Positions 62,765 to 64,000 of a stretch of 64,000 bases of DNA are shown here, piece by piece. Below the pieces are notes generated by a model. That model was given only the letters and a program-made list of their open reading frames with translations. It searched no databases and was not told the DNA's origin. Position 1 is the first letter of the stretch, and every line of letters starts with the position of its first letter. The stretch is from Syntrophaceae bacterium UBA6087 (lineage in GTDB: Bacteria > Desulfobacterota > Desulfomonilia > UBA1062), in contig DIXF01000003.1 in NCBI GenBank assembly GCA_002448235.1, positions 62,001-126,000 on the forward strand. Reading direction: 5' to 3'. The position numbers and the translations under genes are program-made.

Positions 62765-63687
62765 TGGGACCGTCGGTACCGGTGCCGGAAGGCTTCAGAG
62801 GAATGGACAGGATCAAATCCGTAACGGGAACACTCCGCGGCACTGATGTCACCCAGTTTCTCGGGTTTCTGCTCCTGGGAGCGTGCCTCCTGTTCGCGCT
62901 CTTCTTCCTCGGAATCATCCTGTATTTCATCGTTTCACGGGGATTGCCCGTTATATCATGGGAATTCATCACCGCTGTCCCCAGGAGGGCCATGACAAAG
63001 GGAGGGGTCGCCCCCGCCATTGTCGGCACCCTCTACCTCACCCTGGGCGCCATAGCCTTTGCGCTGCCCTTAGGCCTTGCGTGCGCCGTATATCTCTGCG
63101 AGTACAGCCCGAAGGGCGTTATCGTGAACATCATCCGCCTGAGCATCAACAATCTGGCAGGCGTCCCTTCCATCGTTTTCGGCCTGTTCGGCTTTGCCGT
63201 GTTCGTCAAGGTTCTGGGATTCGGCGTTTCCATCCTCTCGGGCAGCCTCACGCTCGGCATCATGGCCTTGCCCGGGATCATCTCCGCTTCGCAGGAGGCG
63301 ATCCTTGCCGTGCCCCTCTCCTACCGGGAGGCCTCACTGGCGCTGGGAGCAACCCACTGGCAGACCATCAAGAAAGTGACCCTTCCCACGGCTTTCCCCG
63401 GGATACTCACCGGGGTGATCCTGAATATCGGAAGGGTAGCCGGTGAAACCGCACCGATCCTGTTCACTGCCGCCACCTTCTACACACGGGGCTACCCGGA
63501 TTCGATCTTTTCCGAGGCAATGGCGCTGCCGTATCACATCTATGCGCTCATGACCGAAGGCACCCGCCCGGAAGTACAGACCGGGATAGCCTACGGATGC
63601 GCCCTGATACTTCTTTTCTTGGTCCTGGCAATCTCCGGGCTTGCAATCGTTCTCAGACAGAGACAAAGGAGCACCTATGCAGCATGA
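62764..63687 (+). CDS. pstA: Phosphate ABC transporter permease PstA
   Basis: A 307-residue permease. Six helices, with LYLTLGAIAFALPLGLACAV, NNLAGVPSIVFGLFGFAVF and the coupling loop REASLALGATHWQTIKKVTL nearly the same as in PstC, and TAATFYTRGYPDSIFSEAMA. It forms the transport pore with PstC. The first 35 residues are hydrophilic and longer than in some homologues. The stop overlaps pstB by 11 bases, so pstC, pstA and pstB are one translational unit. Confidence 0.92.
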   Translation: MGPSVPVPEGFRGMDRIKSVTGTLRGTDVTQFLGFLLLGACLLFALFFLGIILYFIVSRGLPVISWEFITAVPRRAMTKGGVAPAIVGTLYLTLGAIAFALPLGLACAVYLCEYSPKGVIVNIIRLSINNLAGVPSIVFGLFGFAVFVKVLGFGVSILSGSLTLGIMALPGIISASQEAILAVPLSYREASLALGATHWQTIKKVTLPTAFPGILTGVILNIGRVAGETAPILFTAATFYTRGYPDSIFSEAMALPYHIYALMTEGTRPEVQTGIAYGCALILLFLVLAISGLAIVLRQRQRSTYAA

Positions 63688-64000
63688 CATAAAAATAAGC
63701 GCCCGGAACGTCCACTTCTTCTACGGAAAGAAACGGGCATTGAAGGATATCACCATCGATATCTTCGACAGGCAGGTAACCGCGCTCATCGGCCCTTCGG
63801 GCTGCGGCAAGTCGACCTTTATCAGGCTGCTGAACCGGATGAACGATCTCATCCCCGGCGCAAGGGTCGAGGGTTCCATCCTCCTGGACGGCCGAGACAT
63901 CAATGAGCCGAAGACCGATGTCGTACACTTGAGGCGCAGGGTGGGCATGGTGTTCCAGAAGCCCAATCCCTTTCCCAAGAGCATCTTTGACAATCTCGCC
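63677..64000 (+). CDS. pstB: Phosphate ABC transporter ATPase PstB, N-terminal part (runs off window)
   Basis: The first 108 residues are visible. Walker A GPSGCGKSTFIRLLNRMND and the Q-loop GMVFQKPNPFPKSIFDN are exactly PstB-like, as is DGRDINEPKTDVVHLRRRVG before it. PstB hydrolyses ATP to drive phosphate import. The signature and Walker B motifs lie beyond the right edge. Start: ATG 63677 behind AAAGGAG. Confidence 0.93.
   Translation, partial: MQHDIKISARNVHFFYGKKRALKDITIDIFDRQVTALIGPSGCGKSTFIRLLNRMNDLIPGARVEGSILLDGRDINEPKTDVVHLRRRVGMVFQKPNPFPKSIFDNLA

Overview
The window reads as chromosomal DNA of a Gram-negative, probably strictly anaerobic bacterium of the deltaproteobacterial type (Desulfobacterota, Syntrophia-like). 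This is an inference from gene content: a 4-hydroxybutyryl-CoA dehydratase, a phosphofructokinase with pyrophosphate-type residues, PEP-CTERM secreted proteins with a sigma-54 promoter, many PAS-domain hybrid histidine kinases, complete RecBCD and a phoBR-pst locus. No rRNA or tRNA gene, CRISPR array, integrase or intact insertion sequence was seen. Most of the window is GC-rich and densely coded. The stretch from about 36.0 to 44.3 kb is visibly more AT-rich and looks like an accessory island.

Layout. 0-2.4 kb: end of an HDOD protein and a GAF-PAS hybrid kinase. 2.4-9.7 kb: metabolic and housekeeping genes (malate dehydrogenase, flavin reductase, metallo-beta-lactamase-fold hydrolase, EamA exporter, Nudix hydrolase, exported cyclophilin, UMF1 transporter, Xni-like nuclease). 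9.7-13.5 kb: phosphofructokinase, divergent from a histone-deacetylase-fold amidohydrolase, 4-hydroxybutyryl-CoA dehydratase and a small CGGC protein. 13.7-19.3 kb: MgtC/DUF4010 membrane protein, SAP-like mini-protein, NAD(P)HX repair enzyme, an alpha/beta hydrolase relic, LysE exporter and a universal stress protein. 19.3-26.6 kb: clostripain-type lipoprotein protease, a hybrid kinase, a DUF6160-like secreted protein, cytochrome P460 and a PEP-CTERM protein. 26.8-29.4 kb: glycogen debranching enzyme and a free-standing CBM48 protein. 29.6-35.7 kb: two tandem hybrid kinases that are paralogues of the one at 21-24 kb.

Accessory region (about 36-44.3 kb): a HEARO/omega-RNA-like segment without a nuclease gene, then a run of five genes for exported or membrane proteins (two paralogous PsbP/DcrB-like proteins, a two-helix membrane protein, an ankyrin-TPR protein and a large protein with a lipase-like His-Ser-Asn-Gly elbow). 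After these come a small anchored protein, a PIN-toxin fragment, and an AT-rich PanB-like enzyme with its own Lrp/AsnC regulator and an operator-like palindrome.

44.3-64 kb: NlpC/P60 peptidase, PAS kinase, recC-recB-recD, a shrunken flavodoxin, a cysteine-desulfurase-like protein whose catalytic cysteine is replaced, a PEP-CTERM protein behind a near-perfect sigma-54 promoter, a TrhA/hemolysin III protein, and phoB-phoR-pstC-pstA-pstB running off the right edge.

The most unusual items are the desulfurase-like/DUF3343 fusion without its sulfur-carrying cysteine, the exported-protein cluster at 36.4-41.1 kb, the orphan omega-RNA-like segment, and the PanB-Lrp unit.
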